DNA of 64,000 bases from Auanema rhodensis (taxonomy: Eukaryota > Nematoda > Chromadorea > Rhabditida > Rhabditidae). The stretch lies in contig OZ059899.1 in the NCBI GenBank assembly GCA_964057225.1, forward strand, positions 7,874,001-7,938,000, in the 5' to 3' direction. The stretch's first letter is position 1. Every line of letters starts with the position of its first letter. Both the position numbers and the translations under genes were made by a program. The notes beneath the pieces were generated by a model. That model was given only the letters and a program-made list of their open reading frames with translations. It was not told the DNA's origin and made no database searches. Shown piece after piece: positions 35,869 to 49,478 of the stretch.

Positions 35869-38800
35869 CTGAAGAGAGTAAGAATATGAATATAGAAGTT
35901 GAAGATCGATTTAATACAAAAAGAAAACGCATAATGTTTCATCATAAACGAGGATAGTACAATAATCAGTATGGAAATAATGATGAAACAGCATGACAAA
36001 TCATCTGTTCATCATGCTTTAGCAATGATGATGGTTGAAATTAGCCATTCTAGATGAATCATATAACATATACATCCAAATATATACCCTTTTTTAAATT
36101 TTTTATACTATATTGTATCATATAAATGGATTGTTTTATTATGCGTATATTTTTGAAAAATTGCTGGAGGGTTTTTCGATAACAATACTGACAAGCTGAT
36201 GATGAATAATTGATTCCGGCATATCGTGTACGTTCTTGTATTGAATGTCCAGGAGATGGCTAAAAAGGCAAGATAACAGGTAAACAGCTTATTAGAGAAA
36301 AAAAGGGAGCGAGAGGCGAAAGGGGGAGCGGCGATTTCTGATCTCAATCATCGATCGCCACCTTTTTTAGTTATCGTCATGTCAGATTGAAGGAATGTAG
36401 ACGTAGCAGAAACAAAAGTAGTAGCAGCTGGTACTTCACGGCACCAACTGATGATGTGAGTGATCCAGCGTAAATCAGCTGATTAGGTAGTATGTTGAAG
36501 ATGAACATCATTTTATACTACCTAAAGTCATATTGTTGGCTTTGTTCATGATTTCTCTTAGAGCTTTTTTCGAGTGTGTAACCGAGATCCCCTGCTAGTG
36601 ATGAGAAACAGCAAGACAAGAAAAAGAGAGATGGTGGTAAGAGGAAAGGAGATGAAAGACGAGTTGGACAAGGAAAAGTTAATGAGCGATCTGGTCAGAT
36701 CAACAACGGTTTCACGAAGATAAATGACACACACACATACACACACACACACACATACACAAGGATTCAAGTTGCGGATAAAAAACTGTAGTAGTAGCAG
36801 TAGCAGTAACAGTAGTTGTAGTATTAATAGTAATAACTAGTCTCAAGATTTCAAATTTGAAAACTGACTCATTGTTTCTTTTTCTAGAAGAATAGTAAAA
36901 ATATAAGCAAATAATGGATGCATAGATTGAATAAAACAACCGTATAATTAGCTATCATATTAGAAAATGAATCAAATGTGCACGTGTACGTGAACTTGAG
37001 CCTTGACCACATTCAGCACGTTATGTAAGGCTAATAGAAAAAATCAAAACGATCAAGAGTAGACAGAGTAATGCAACAAACGAACAAAGAAAAATTCGGA
37101 TGTTGGTTCGTATCGTGACGAATAAACGATGATGGACAACAATTTCTCTCGACTTTATGGTGTGGGTGGAAGATGATTACAGAAGAAGACGTCGTCGACG
37201 ACGACGATAACGAAAGAAAAGATAATGCACCCCAACCCTGTAACAGCTTAAGACCTTTTTCGCTTTGTATTTGGTGAACCTTATATTTTCGGTGAAGGGA
37301 ATATGTTTTGATTAATCAAGACGAATTGACAAAGATTTATAGAGACATAATAAGAAAGAATAATAGAAATATGGGAAAATAATAGTAGACATAAAGGAAT
37401 AAACATGAGAGATGTATTCGAAAAGGGGGGGGGGGAGAGGGACTGCATGGTCATTCCTCAGAAGTGTGCTCTCTTCAGATGAAGGACAACGCAGGTAAAA
37501 TGCTAAAATCATGACATTTATTTTGCATTTAGGACATATTGGCAATTAGACGAGAAAATTAACAAGAAGCCAGCTAAGTAGGGAATAAGCTTAGTTCGAG
37601 ACTGTTTACCAAATTGTTTTAGACAATAAAAGTGAGGAACTCGAACAACAAATATTTGTTCGTACCTGATCGGACAACTTCCTTTGGTTCTTGGCACGAA
37701 TCCTGTGTGTATGTAGTATGTAAGTATGTGTGTAAGACAGAGAGCGAAAGAAATAGGAAAAGAGAATGGCCGAGGAGGAGACAAAACGCGAAAGACGAGA
37801 TGATTACGAAGAGAAGAAAGCAATTTGTGAGAGGGTGAATGAAAAATTACTGCAAAATAGATCAGATGCTTTGTTGGTAAACAATCTGAACAACAAGAGA
37901 TCGATGATGATGATGTTATCTGATGATGAAAAATAAACGGTTCGTCTCTCGTTCTCTATATCTCTATCCCCTTTTTCTCTTCAGAATTAACGAAGACAGA
38001 AGCAGGAAAATGATAGATAGATGAAGACAGTATGAAATAAAGAGTAAGATATTGAAATTCGTATACTTCATCTTATTCAACACAGTAAGTAGTTAAACAA
38101 CTTTACTGGTAAGCTGACACGAGAACAATTTGATCAATGAATACCATGAATCTATATAAGATGCTGGTCAAATTTTTATAAGCAATTGGCTATATATTGC
38201 TTGTTTACTCCTATTTTAAATCGTTTCGAGTTTTTCCAGGTTGGAATAGTTATAGTTAAGATTTTGAAAAGAATGGCAAGAATGCAAACCATAACTAACA
38301 TTTATATTATTCTTTCTCATAATTCATATAATACGAAACGAAAATAGTTGGTAAAGAACAAGGAATCATAACATACGAAATGTTCTGGTTATTGAGGACA
38401 AACATTGATCTCTAAGATGTGAATGATCCATGTCAGCTTTATGAGGGTTCCCTTCTATTCCTCTCTTTCTCTCTCACTCTTTTTCTTTCTGTTTCCTTTT
38501 CCCACTTATTATTCCGCCACTTTTAGCATTAATATCCACTCTTATTGTGTTCAAATTTGTTGTCAATTTTCCCTCAAATTATATGAGAAAAATTAATTTT
38601 GTTTTCCCACAAAAATATCAGAGAAGCTTAATGTTGACCAACAACGAATAAAAGATGAACGTTCAAGCAACGAATTGGAACATACATGAACCTTCCAAGC
38701 TTTTGGGGAGAGGGGGGGGGGGGTCACGACCTTGGATGACAGGTTATTATAGGCTGAAATAGACAAATGGCATTTAAGAAAAGATTAAGTGAATAAAAAA

Positions 38801-41800
38801 TAGTGAATGGAAATAAAAAGGTGTGAATAATTAGAAAACAAGAAGCAAATGATATATAGGATCAAGAAAAAAAGAAATTAATACAAAATTATAACACAGT
38901 AAATAGCAATAATGTAACGTATATGATAAATTACATAATAGTATTAATACTTATAAAAATAATTATAAAGGATAAATACTTAGCACTTTTAATCTCAAGC
39001 ATGTATAAAGAATGAAGTGGTCCATATATGTGCATCTTCGTGAAAAATGGACAAATAATACAAGAATAAATTGAATGAAACAGTTTAAAAGGACATATAT
39101 CAGAGTAATAACATTTCGAAACTTCCTCTTTCCCATGTATTCAATAGTTAAGGAGCCATATAAGAAGAGACTAGATGTTTGACGGACGACAATCAAATGT
39201 GCATGGTATACTTTTTCTCATACTTTTTCTATTTTCTCTATCATTTTACAAATCTTTTTTTTAATGTTCTTGTTCTTTTGTTAATCTTATGTATAGGACT
39301 GACATAACATTACATAATAAAACTATTTGAAACCGAATGTCTCAAAACGAAAGAATGTTTTCCAGGAAAGGGTAAAGGTTATTGACCTCTCGGGGGTCTC
39401 CCTGTGAAAGAACCTCGAGGCAAGGTCTTTTAAACGGGATGGGATGAACCGTTTGTACTCTTGGGGCTACGTTCTCGCTAGTTTCTCTCCCACCCATGTG
39501 TGCATTCGCTTCGTCTCTCAATTTGAGTTAAATTGAATCCGAATCTATTATTAGTAATGGTTCAAACAAATAGTTACTATTGGTTTATGTTAGATTCTTA
39601 GAATTTGCAGATAGAAAGACGAATTAATGGCTTTGCCATGCTCAAATTGAGTTTAAGAATAGAATAAGAAGTGATTTTTAGAAGAAAAAAACAAGGAAAG
39701 GTACTACCTAGGAGTACTGACTTCAACTTGACAAAAAGGGCATCAAAAATTGTTCATAACCACGTTTAAAAACGATTGGAAAATATGAAAAATATTGAGA
39801 GGAGAAAAAGATGAAAAGAGTTAGCATACGGCAATGTATAGACGAGTCAATGAAGACCTATTTTTTCGGTCAGGACCGCACACAATGTGGCCGATAATCG
39901 AGATGAGGATTAGCTTGTACAGTTCGAAAAAGACTATTAAAACGACAGAGTCAGTTATCTCGGTGCCAGCCGCCGGCGACCACACGAAAGATAGTTTGCC
40001 AGAATAAGATAGACAAGGCGACAAATGAAGCTTCCACCGAGAAAGAAAATGCTAGGAAGAGAGCGATATCTCGAACGGAGAGAGCCAAGCGCATGCTCCT
40101 TGTGCATGCTTCGTGTGCATACAAATATACAAATACATAAATACACTATATTAAGATTTGCAAGTAGTTTATAAAATGCATACTTTTAGTTTGATTATGC
40201 TCAAGTTTACAACTATCAAATGGACCACCGGAAGATCAACGAGAAACAGGTCGATTTCTCCGAAGTTTCCGATAATGAGTTGTGCTATATTGCGCGAAAG
40301 CTTCAGAAATAGAAGAAATAATCAAGCCATAATAGAATCAGCCTTAGTTTTCGAATGAAGAAAGAGTCAGAAAGAGAGAGAAACAGAGCTAAATATAGAT
40401 AATTATTGTTGCGGGAAGAGCCATTAATCCAAAGGCATGCACAGTTGTTTATCTATACACACAGTTAATTTATTTATGATTGTTATCAAACTAAAGAGAA
40501 TATATAACATCGTTGAAGGTCAACTGACCCACTAACCAGCCGGCACCACACTGGCAGTTAGTGCTGTCAGTGGCGAGAAATACATGATGATGACCTTTCT
40601 ATGTGTTCTGATGAAAATGATGATGTTGATGCGTATATATAATCTATATGTATGTGTATGTGTGTATTCCAGCTTAAATGGTTTAGTAAACTTCCGTTTG
40701 AATTTAAATTAAATCTCGAATAGTTTCTTAAAGTGCTCTTTGATTACGCTGTCTTTATGAATTCATTAGTTTAAAGATTCAAACTTAATATTAGAAAGGA
40801 TTGAGGCAATAATACGAGGTAAAATGAGAAGATCGTAGAGAGCAAATCATACTTTAAAAAGAAAAATGAATGTAATTATCAATATAGTTTAAATAAAAGT
40901 TGAGTATAGTAGATGAATGCAAATATACAGCCAGTGGTCATCGATAATGAATCATGAAGCAATTGCACAAATGATTTTATGAGTAAGAATTCGATCGAAT
41001 TATAAGAGCATTGCGAAATTCAGCTTGCAACAGTCCGTTTCTAGTGTTTGAAAGTAGCAAAACTGGCTTCGATGAATGACAGCGAAATAATTTTTCTCTC
41101 AAACGTACTTATACAAATAGATTGAAAATACCATGTGGATGAGAAAAAAAGAAACAGCGAAGTTCAAGAAAAGCTTATTCAATGACCAGCTTAGTGCTCC
41201 AGAAGCCTAACGAGCTTAATCCGAAAAAAATTCACAAATCAATAAATGGAATTGGATTCCGCAAAGCTGCGGTAAAATAAAAAGTACGGAGAAACGGAAA
41301 GTAATAATGCTCATTGCTTCTCAACAAGCAGAGTAGCATGACTCGAACAAACAGCATGAACGGCTCGCTTGTTATGTGAAGCGGAAGAGGTCATCCGGAA
41401 TTCCGGAAACGCCATGAACTGAACGAACGAAGCTCAGCAAATGAGATTATAAGAGGATATATTTATATGAAATGTATGTTATTTTTCGAAATTGATATTT
41501 TCAGCTGCAAAATGAAGGGTAAGGAAGCGGACAAAAAAAAGAGGGGAGCGTGGGGGATCTCGAGACAACTGAAATATGGGCGGCGCTAGACCTTGAACTA
41601 TCCCTGCGGGTGCCTGTCTGTACAACCATTTTCACATCTCAGTTTTCCATGTAGTCCCTCTCTCTTCTTCAGTATCGTCGTGGTCGTCTTGGCTAGCACC
41701 AGCACCACCAGCAATATCATCCGAAACTCTCGCCTGAACTGTCTGTTCAAAATTTTATTCTATCGAATGAACAGTGACAGCGACAAACTCGTACAGAAGA

Positions 41801-44630
41801 AGTCACACAGAAATCTTTCGTCATCATCGTCACTGTTCATCTGAAGATTTCGAAAGGGAGCAAAATACTAGTGTTTGGGAGATGGAACAGAGGATGGATG
41901 GCTGTTGGAAGGGATCGATCTACTATGAGTGCGATCTGTTAATAAACAAGAAAGACAACAATCTATTAGTTTAGATATTCTGATAGTCATCAGATAACCA
42001 TCACATAATCTAAGGACAGATTAAAAATATATTATAAAAGCTAAGATATACCTTATTTTGACAATGTGTTACTTATTTTGAAAAAAAGGCTTATGATATT
42101 GCTTTGAATTTTTTTGTGAAAACGCCTGACTAGCTAATGTCTTTGCAGTCCGGCTGACGAACCATAACAAAACAAACAAAGCCATTAATTAAAAAATTTG
42201 AACACGAAAGAACCTCGGGTGGCTATTTATGACAAATTTTAATCAATGTGGAACATGAAAATAGAAGCTATTGTTCGAAACTATAAAAGTTCAGCTTCAG
42301 ATTAGTGAACAGTTTGAAAATTTATACTTCAAAAGCAAGAACGGATGGACCTTTAGCTCGCTGTCCTTTAGTAGTCAGAAAAGCGACATAGTGCCCTTGT
42401 GATTGCCGGCTAGGCTGACGTCGTACACACACATGCATATACATATAGATTGAACATCTGAATCATACGACAAGCAAACAGAGAAGTGTTAAATGCATGA
42501 AGAATTCAATTGTATAGATGGATTTAGTTTGAAAATCCAATTCGCAAACCTCTTAATTCATCAAGTGAAAACGCCTAAGAGCTTAAGTTCTTTGACCAGG
42601 AATGAGTAAATTTAAAAGTTTATTTTGCAGAATGTTTTCTAAAATATATCAAAAGACATTCACGTGGGATTGATATTTCTTTTGGAAAACGTTTGATTCC
42701 AAAATAAGTTTCTACTACGACTATAATTTACACAAGAAAATCGGATCTTGTCCGGTAAATAACGCGAGCCTGAAACTGGAACGCAATATTTCTGAAGTTA
42801 GTCAATAACAACAGTATAAGGAAGCACGAGACATCAGCTGCAAAACAGTCTTCTTGAGCTGATAAATCTTATTAGTATATAGTATCAAGAATGTCCGAAC
42901 AAATCTTCGTCAGAATGATATCGAATTGAGGGGAATTATAGAAGAGTGTCATGAGTAGATACTTTGAGTAGAATACGTCAAGGAGAGAACATAAGAACTG
43001 CCTCGTAAGACTGCTTTAGTTGAGAAATTGAAGCAGACGTTCGATAAGCAATACTCAGCACATCAACGCTGTCTTCAACATCGTGCTAAGCAATCAGTTT
43101 GATTACCACGAACAATAATTAATGGACACAAGGACATATTTTTATAACAGAATAACACATCATTCAATTAAGAAAAGAATGCTTACATAAATAACACTAA
43201 ATAAGTTGAATATGATACCAAATTCAGACAAAAAATGAATATATATATATTTATCGTTTTCTATTTTAGATGAGCGACAACAGAATTTCGCTTCCAGTCA
43301 ACTTATTCAAGCGCAAGACGTATGCGAGAATGTTGTCCATGCAATTATACACAAATCAATAAGAACTATAAAATAATTATGCAGGACGTTTGCATAAGCA
43401 AACGTTCGGAAATTCAATGATGATTTGCATACCAAGTTAGCTTTTATGCTAATTTTTATCAATTTGAATGATTGCGTAACAAATGCTTACGAATCTCGCC
43501 ATTCTGGTCATATCTCTAAGTTGGCAGGCTTTCTCTCAGAGCGAAAGCTGGTCGTCTTGCTTTATAGGATTTAGGCGCAAAGAGAGAAATTGGATTGAAG
43601 TAAATGAAGACAATTTTCTTTGATAGCGCGTGGATCATTACTGCTGGAAAAGCAATTACTGTCCCTTAATAGTATACTAGCTATTATATTAATCGCAAGT
43701 AGTCCCATGGGAAGGAGAAATTTCAACAAAGAGACAAGGAAGATGAGCTGGCGCCAAAGAGAGAAAGGCATATGAAGGTAGTGAGAAAGAGAAATGTTAC
43801 CAAATGAAAAATATGTGGCAGTTACTCATCTGGTGCTTTTCAAAAGAAATAGTTGAATTAAGCATAGTTTAAGAAGTGTCAGTTTAAGTAATGGGCACAT
43901 CTTTCTCATTTTTATCTCTAATTACCGGATTAGCTTAAATGTGTTTACACCATAAGCTTAATGAATCTTGTGAACATTTGGAATTAGAAGAATATTAACT
44001 AAGTCGTGTGAAATATAGCCAATAAATGGAAATTAATGTCACAAAACTAAGAAATAAACAAATATTTGCTTAATCGAAATATTCCTTTTCGGTTTGCTTA
44101 GAAAAACTCGGATTGTTTTAATAGGAATAATCAGAGTGTTAAAAACTTCGAAAATTTGAAATTCATAAAAGCTAGTTTAAATTTTTATCCAGAATTGAAG
44201 CATCGAAACTAACACCGAAAAAAAAGAAAAATGACAGAGAATACAACCAAATCCACACAATTGAATTTTTCCAAAATCAAATATCAACTTAAACTACAAA
44301 CAAACTACTGTATTAAAAAATAGTTCATAAAGCTGAGAACTCTTCGGAAGAAGAAGACCTCATCTGTAGTAAACATTAAGTTGAACAACCGGGAGCAAAT
44401 GATCCCGTCACGACAGACTTTTTTTATTTTGGCGCCAATCTAATTGATCTCCTTGATCTTTATTCTATATATACTTGGGGCTATTCTAGAGAGTTAGAAA
44501 AGGGAATTATTATATCGTAAAATTATATAATTATATCTCGTATAATTGGTTTGATGGTTTATACGAATTAATATGTTATTAATTTATTAAAATATTTTTA
44601 ATTGTTATGTAAAAAGAATTATCTTCAGTT
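35869..44630. other. Low-complexity intergenic region without a supportable gene
   Basis: About 8.8 kb upstream of both the PAS gene (minus) and the four-TM gene (plus). It contains a (CA)n run at about 36726-36762, a G tract near 37425-37433, a G tract near 38711-38722 and AT-rich DNA. Bases 39360-39480 and 41520-41640 are distinctly less AT-rich and could hold regulatory sequence or 5' UTR exons. A 70-base segment at 36522-36591 (-) has acceptor and donor signals and the right phase to extend the PAS gene upstream. A purine-rich 56-codon frame at 37766-37936 (+) is unconvincing. Confidence 0.45.
36726..36762. repeat. (CA)n microsatellite
   Basis: An imperfect CA dinucleotide array (ACACAC with ACATAC interruptions) lies in intergenic DNA. 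Confidence 0.9.
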
Positions 44631-45545
44631 ATGTCGCACTACGAAGATACATATGCTATTCCTAGCGCTCCAGGAGATAACCGCCCCTTAATTATGAACG
44701 GGTAAGTAAAGATAGGCTTGTCTGTTTGAAATTGTATTCACAGTGTTGGCAGCACTGTGATTGTTATGGAGGATGAAGAATATAAAAGAACTTGCTGCTG
44801 TAGCACAAAGGTTATTTCATTTCAAATGCATTTAAAAGTTTATGCTTTTTAGTTCGTTGCAAGCTTATTTTTGTTAGCAACAACAGTTGGAGTTGCATCT
44901 AAGTATATTGTTTTTGGATATGATAGGGAGTTGTCAGCTAGTGCGACTATTCTTAATTTAGATGGATTTTTTGAAGGGTATTACGTCAAGGTATACTAGC
45001 TTTTTTGTGAAGATTTTGTATTATTTCTGTTTTTCTATAGACATATTTCATGATTTTCCATGTTTTATGTCAAGCTGGTTTGTTTATGACTGTGATTAGT
45101 CAAAAAAGACAATTTTTGATTCCATTCATTTTGAACCAGGTAGCTTTATAAAATTCAGTTTATGTTTTATTGGTTTAATTCAGGTTTTTTTAATAACACT
45201 TGAATTAATTGTTGTTATAACTTGCATAGTTTTTGCCGCTTCTAATAGTATTACAAGAATAACTGATGGTTGTGAGATTGTACTTCAGGAATTTATTCCA
45301 GGCCATTTTGTTAATATAATCATCAACCACGGTAAGTATATATTTTTTTAATAGTTAACCTTTTTTTCTAGGTGATCTCATGATTGTTGTTTCTGCCGCT
45401 TTCCTCTGTACATTAATGATTTTAATTAATACATGTATGCTATCTATACTTAACCGGTAAAACATTTCAATAGTTTTTGAGAATAATAATAATTTAATTC
45501 AGATTATACCGTTACTATCGATTCGTGTCATTCTATCGTCTATAA
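44631..45545 (+). CDS. Four-transmembrane membrane protein, family unassigned
   Basis: Seven exons (44631-44701, 44744-44810, 44853-44990, 45041-45139, 45184-45331, 45372-45456, 45503-45545) give 216 residues. The N-terminus is cytosolic-looking (MSHYEDTYAIPSAPGDNRPL) and a CCC cluster (KRTCCCSTK) just before TM1 is a candidate palmitoylation site. Four hydrophobic segments follow: FVASLFLLATTVGVA, YFMIFHVLCQAGLFMTVI, VFLITLELIVVITCIVFAAS and LMIVVSAAFLCTLMILINT. The loop between TM3 and TM4 is the longest. The tail is Arg/Tyr-rich (YRYYRFVSFYRL). Topology resembles small nematode tetraspan or LAPTM-like proteins, but I recognise no signature. TTATCTTCAG ends two bases before the ATG, suggesting trans-splicing. 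AATAAA lies near 45719. Confidence 0.8.
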
Positions 45546-48500
45546 ACTTTTATATTTTGCATGTTCTATCGATATTACTGTGTCGTTATTAATTTGTTTT
45601 AATGCTGAAAAGGCAGTCAAATTACTGCATGCTTATCATTTTGTTATAATATTAATCATTGCTTTAAGCTTCAATTTTTATCGCATTTGTCAATCTTTAT
45701 ACGGTAAATATGTATGTGAATAAATCTTCTGTGATTATAAAGTGTTTAATGTGTTAAGAAAAGATTCACTTTAAATCTGAATTTGAAGCTGAACATTAAT
45801 AGATTTCACTACTCTGGATGCCAGATTGGAATATAGATGCTACGGTTCAGGTTTATGGACGAAATAATTTCTCTGCTTTGTTTCCGGTACACCTTTCAAT
45901 CATGTAGATAGAGGAGCGTGAGAGGATTTTCTTCCATCTGCGGTGTTTTTGATTTCGGTTTTTATTTTTTGTTTAATGTCAATGGCGTACGATATAGATT
46001 GATATCGTGGTTGTCTGATATTATAGGACACTGCATGTCGTTTACAGTAATTCTTATGTATCTTCTGCGAGTTTGCCTGCGGTCTCTCTGCGAAAGTCGT
46101 AAGATAAAGCTTTTTGTCTTGAATGTAATTAATTCAAGGGCAGATTTTGTACTAAAAACTCTTCTCGTTTATCCGCCTCAGTGAAATCGAGCTTTTCTTC
46201 TCTTGTTCCGCCGATAAGCAATTTGGATGAAACACGATGTTCCATCATGTGGAATTACGAACATTGCATGTAGATATTTTTTTATAAACAGTTAATAGAC
46301 TTAGTTGATTCATGGAATAATCGAATCAACCCTGCGGGATATCTTATTCTCCAGCAGAGCACTCTTAATTCATTTTTTTACAATTTAAGATATGAAGAGA
46401 GAAGTATATGCTTAGAAATTTTATAGTTGCCCAACTTATGAACTTATTAGAAACATTCGAGTAATTAGTTTCAAAAGTATCTGATGTTTTGATCTTAAGC
46501 GCGAATGCGTAGATAATGTTTTGTAATTGTTTAGTTTTTTATAGTATTCGATAGAAAGTAAAATGTTATCTGATGGTAAAGGAATGTAGAGATCGGTAGT
46601 TTTACTTTTTCATTGTAACGAAAACTTTGTTTCATATGCCACAATTTTGCTATTAGACTGCTCTATAAGTAGTTAATATGGGTGGCCATCGTCAGTAAAT
46701 CTAACATGCTTTCTATCTCTTTAAAGGTTCTTTGTTAGTTTTTTTTGTCATCTTATTCGATCATTTTACTATATTCAATCAGGGATTGTTCAACATCGTT
46801 TTTGTAACAACGTCATTTAACGTTTGGCCTTGCTTTATTTTTTCTAGTTTGTTTATGGATTATCTAATAAGGAAATTATATCAAATAGCAGGTTTATTCT
46901 TGGGAATCAGAAGGAAAGAGGAAGGTGTATTTGACTGTCTTGCTATGAAGGCTTCTCATTCATAGAACTTGAAGAAAACCTATTTCTTCTCTACAACTGA
47001 TGTTTAAAACTATTGCATTATATTGATAGTGGAACGTGTCCATTATACTGAGGTCCAGTGGAACTATGAGGGAAAAAAGTTTCTGTTCATTCAAAGATAT
47101 GACCTGTGATAATTATTTGAAGTATCAAAATACGGTTATAAGCACAAAATAGTCGACCAAAAATGAAAGAAAAAGTGTAAAGCCCATACTTATAACAACA
47201 GATGGAAGTCCCCTACTTGGTATCTAGAATGTAACCATTAGATTGTGTAAAGCTTGCTGATATGACCTTTTGCCAGTTAAGGTTGGATCATTTGGGGAAT
47301 TCTGATATATGTCTAGAAAGGAAATGAAAGTAGAATAATGAATGAGGAATTAGAAATTGTCTATTGGAGCGAAGGCGGAGGATGTCAGCAAGACGAACAA
47401 CAAGAGTTGATGCCCATAACAGGCCGTGGCTTTCTCTTATTACAACATCTCTACATCTGTCGTGCTGACTAACTTTTCCTTGCTAGATCTAAAACAGAAG
47501 AAAAAGACATAGAAAACGTAAGAAAACTCTGAAGAAGTTCAACAGTAAAAAACGAAAGTTGTCACCGATGGAAGAAAGTGGAAACCTTCTTTAGATTAGG
47601 CGAGACTGACTGGCTGAGCGGCATGCGCTTCTTTCAGATCATTCATGTTACCCAGATAGTATTATGGTGTTAAGCTATTTCTACAATTTTGTGTGAATCT
47701 CATTTATATCTCTGTATTCAACATAAAATATTTCAAATCACTGTCCTCTATCACCATACTTAACAACATTTCTCGGAGTATCGTTTCCAATTTTATATTT
47801 TGCTGTCACAACCATTAAATCTATATATTATATAGATTTAAAATTTGACTCATCTTTATCTTAATCTCCAATTCATAAAGTACTCAATAGTCAAAACTAT
47901 TTCAATAATGCGCTGGGGGCTACCTCTTATATCGACTCACTTCATGTAGGTTATCTAGTTTCCTCTATTTGTCGGACTGTTCTTAAGACACGTTTTAAAT
48001 TTTTTTTAAGGTCCACAACGCTTGATTTTAGCCAGTTCGAGAAATAGAAAAATTGCTCTTACATCATTAAGCTTCAATCATAGCTTAGTGGATATTCTCG
48101 ATTATCCGGTCATTTTCCAAATGTTTCTAGTTCATGTTTCATAGTTACATTTAATTTTATTTTTATTCTGATTATTATAAACGATTCTCAGTTCCTGTTT
48201 CATTTTAATTATATTACTTTTAATAAGCTTTAACAAAGCATTCTCTTATTTCTCTATCTACTCGTAACCATTTTAAACTTTTCTTACATAAAAGGACACA
48301 GTTCAAATTGGCCAACCTTTTGAAGAAAATTGAGCGTTCCTTTTACTAACTGGCTTACCTATCATCGTGCTGAAAATCAAAGCATAAAAAATGGACACAC
48401 AGATCGTTTAAGAAGAGTAAATGGTCGCTAAAGGGAAAGTACGTTGTTAATTATACTGAATAGTCATAAAGTAAAGCAGTTGCATATATTAAATGTTTAA

Positions 48501-49478
48501 TTTAACCAATTGTAGTCGTCGAAAAGTTTACTATACGTATAATCCAAGAAATATATGTATGTATAGAATGCTTCAATGCTTTATTGCTATAACTATAATT
48601 CGATTATCAATACTTAATTATATCATCAGTTTAATACCCAGTATTGAACTTTCTTACAATTTCTATACAAATGTATTTTTAATCATAAAACATCAAAATA
48701 GTTTTGTAGCTCTTACTAGTTATGTCGTCCTACTATTAGTACCACCGGCAACATTAAGACATCTATTTTTCTGATCATTCATGATTTTATAAAAAGTCAA
48801 ATGTACTTGATTCTTAAGCTCTATTTCTGTTAACATTTGTCTGCTGAGAATCTCGAAATTTAAGAGATCAACGTTCGTATCAACTTATCCAACCTTCCGT
48901 TCAAATTATTGACCAATATTATGTTACACAACAAATTTCTTTGTTTGATTTTCATGTTACAAAATACCTGGAGGACATCGAAGGTCAACTCATTAAAGCG
49001 CTATTGATAGTCTTATTTGAGATTTTACATGAGCATGTCAAATAACAATTCAATTTAGCGTTCCTCAGGCTTTTCATTTTAACATTTCTCGTACTTTTTT
49101 TGTTCAATTGAGGTGACATCACCTTGGATGTATACCTCTATACATACATGTATTTGATGTACATGTTTAATATTCCTTCTATATATGAGGCTAATTCAAA
49201 TCAAAAGATATGTGAGAAAATGATTTAAATGGCGTTGACCTTAACAAACGTTTCTGATACATTTTCTTCCTTGTTCCAGTGTTTTTTGTTTCGAACAAAA
49301 TGCCCTTCAAGCTTTGTCTTCATATTACAATGTTATTTTTATTTCCTACTTATTTATTAATATCGATATATATATATATATATATATATATTTATTTATT
49401 TATTTATGTGTTTATTTAGATTTAGATAAATTAGGAAATTCGACTAGTTCAATTTATTGCGTAATTCCTCGTAATGCA
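45546..49478. other. Intergenic region before the ADAMTS gene
   Basis: Nearly 4 kb of AT-rich sequence. Open frames at 45918-46184, 46732-46965 and 48493-48774 (+) are hydrophobic by composition only and lack splice partners. An (AT)n run lies at about 49366-49392. No gene can be supported. Confidence 0.5.

Noticed and set aside
37766-37936. A 56-codon plus frame starting MAEEETKRERRDDYEEKK
   Set aside because: It lies in purine-rich DNA where stops are scarce, and shows no splice signals, start context or family resemblance.
40535-40566. Short hairpin with stem CACTGGCAG / CTGTCAGTG
   Set aside because: The stem is only nine pairs and does not extend to miRNA-precursor length; one such hairpin is expected by chance.
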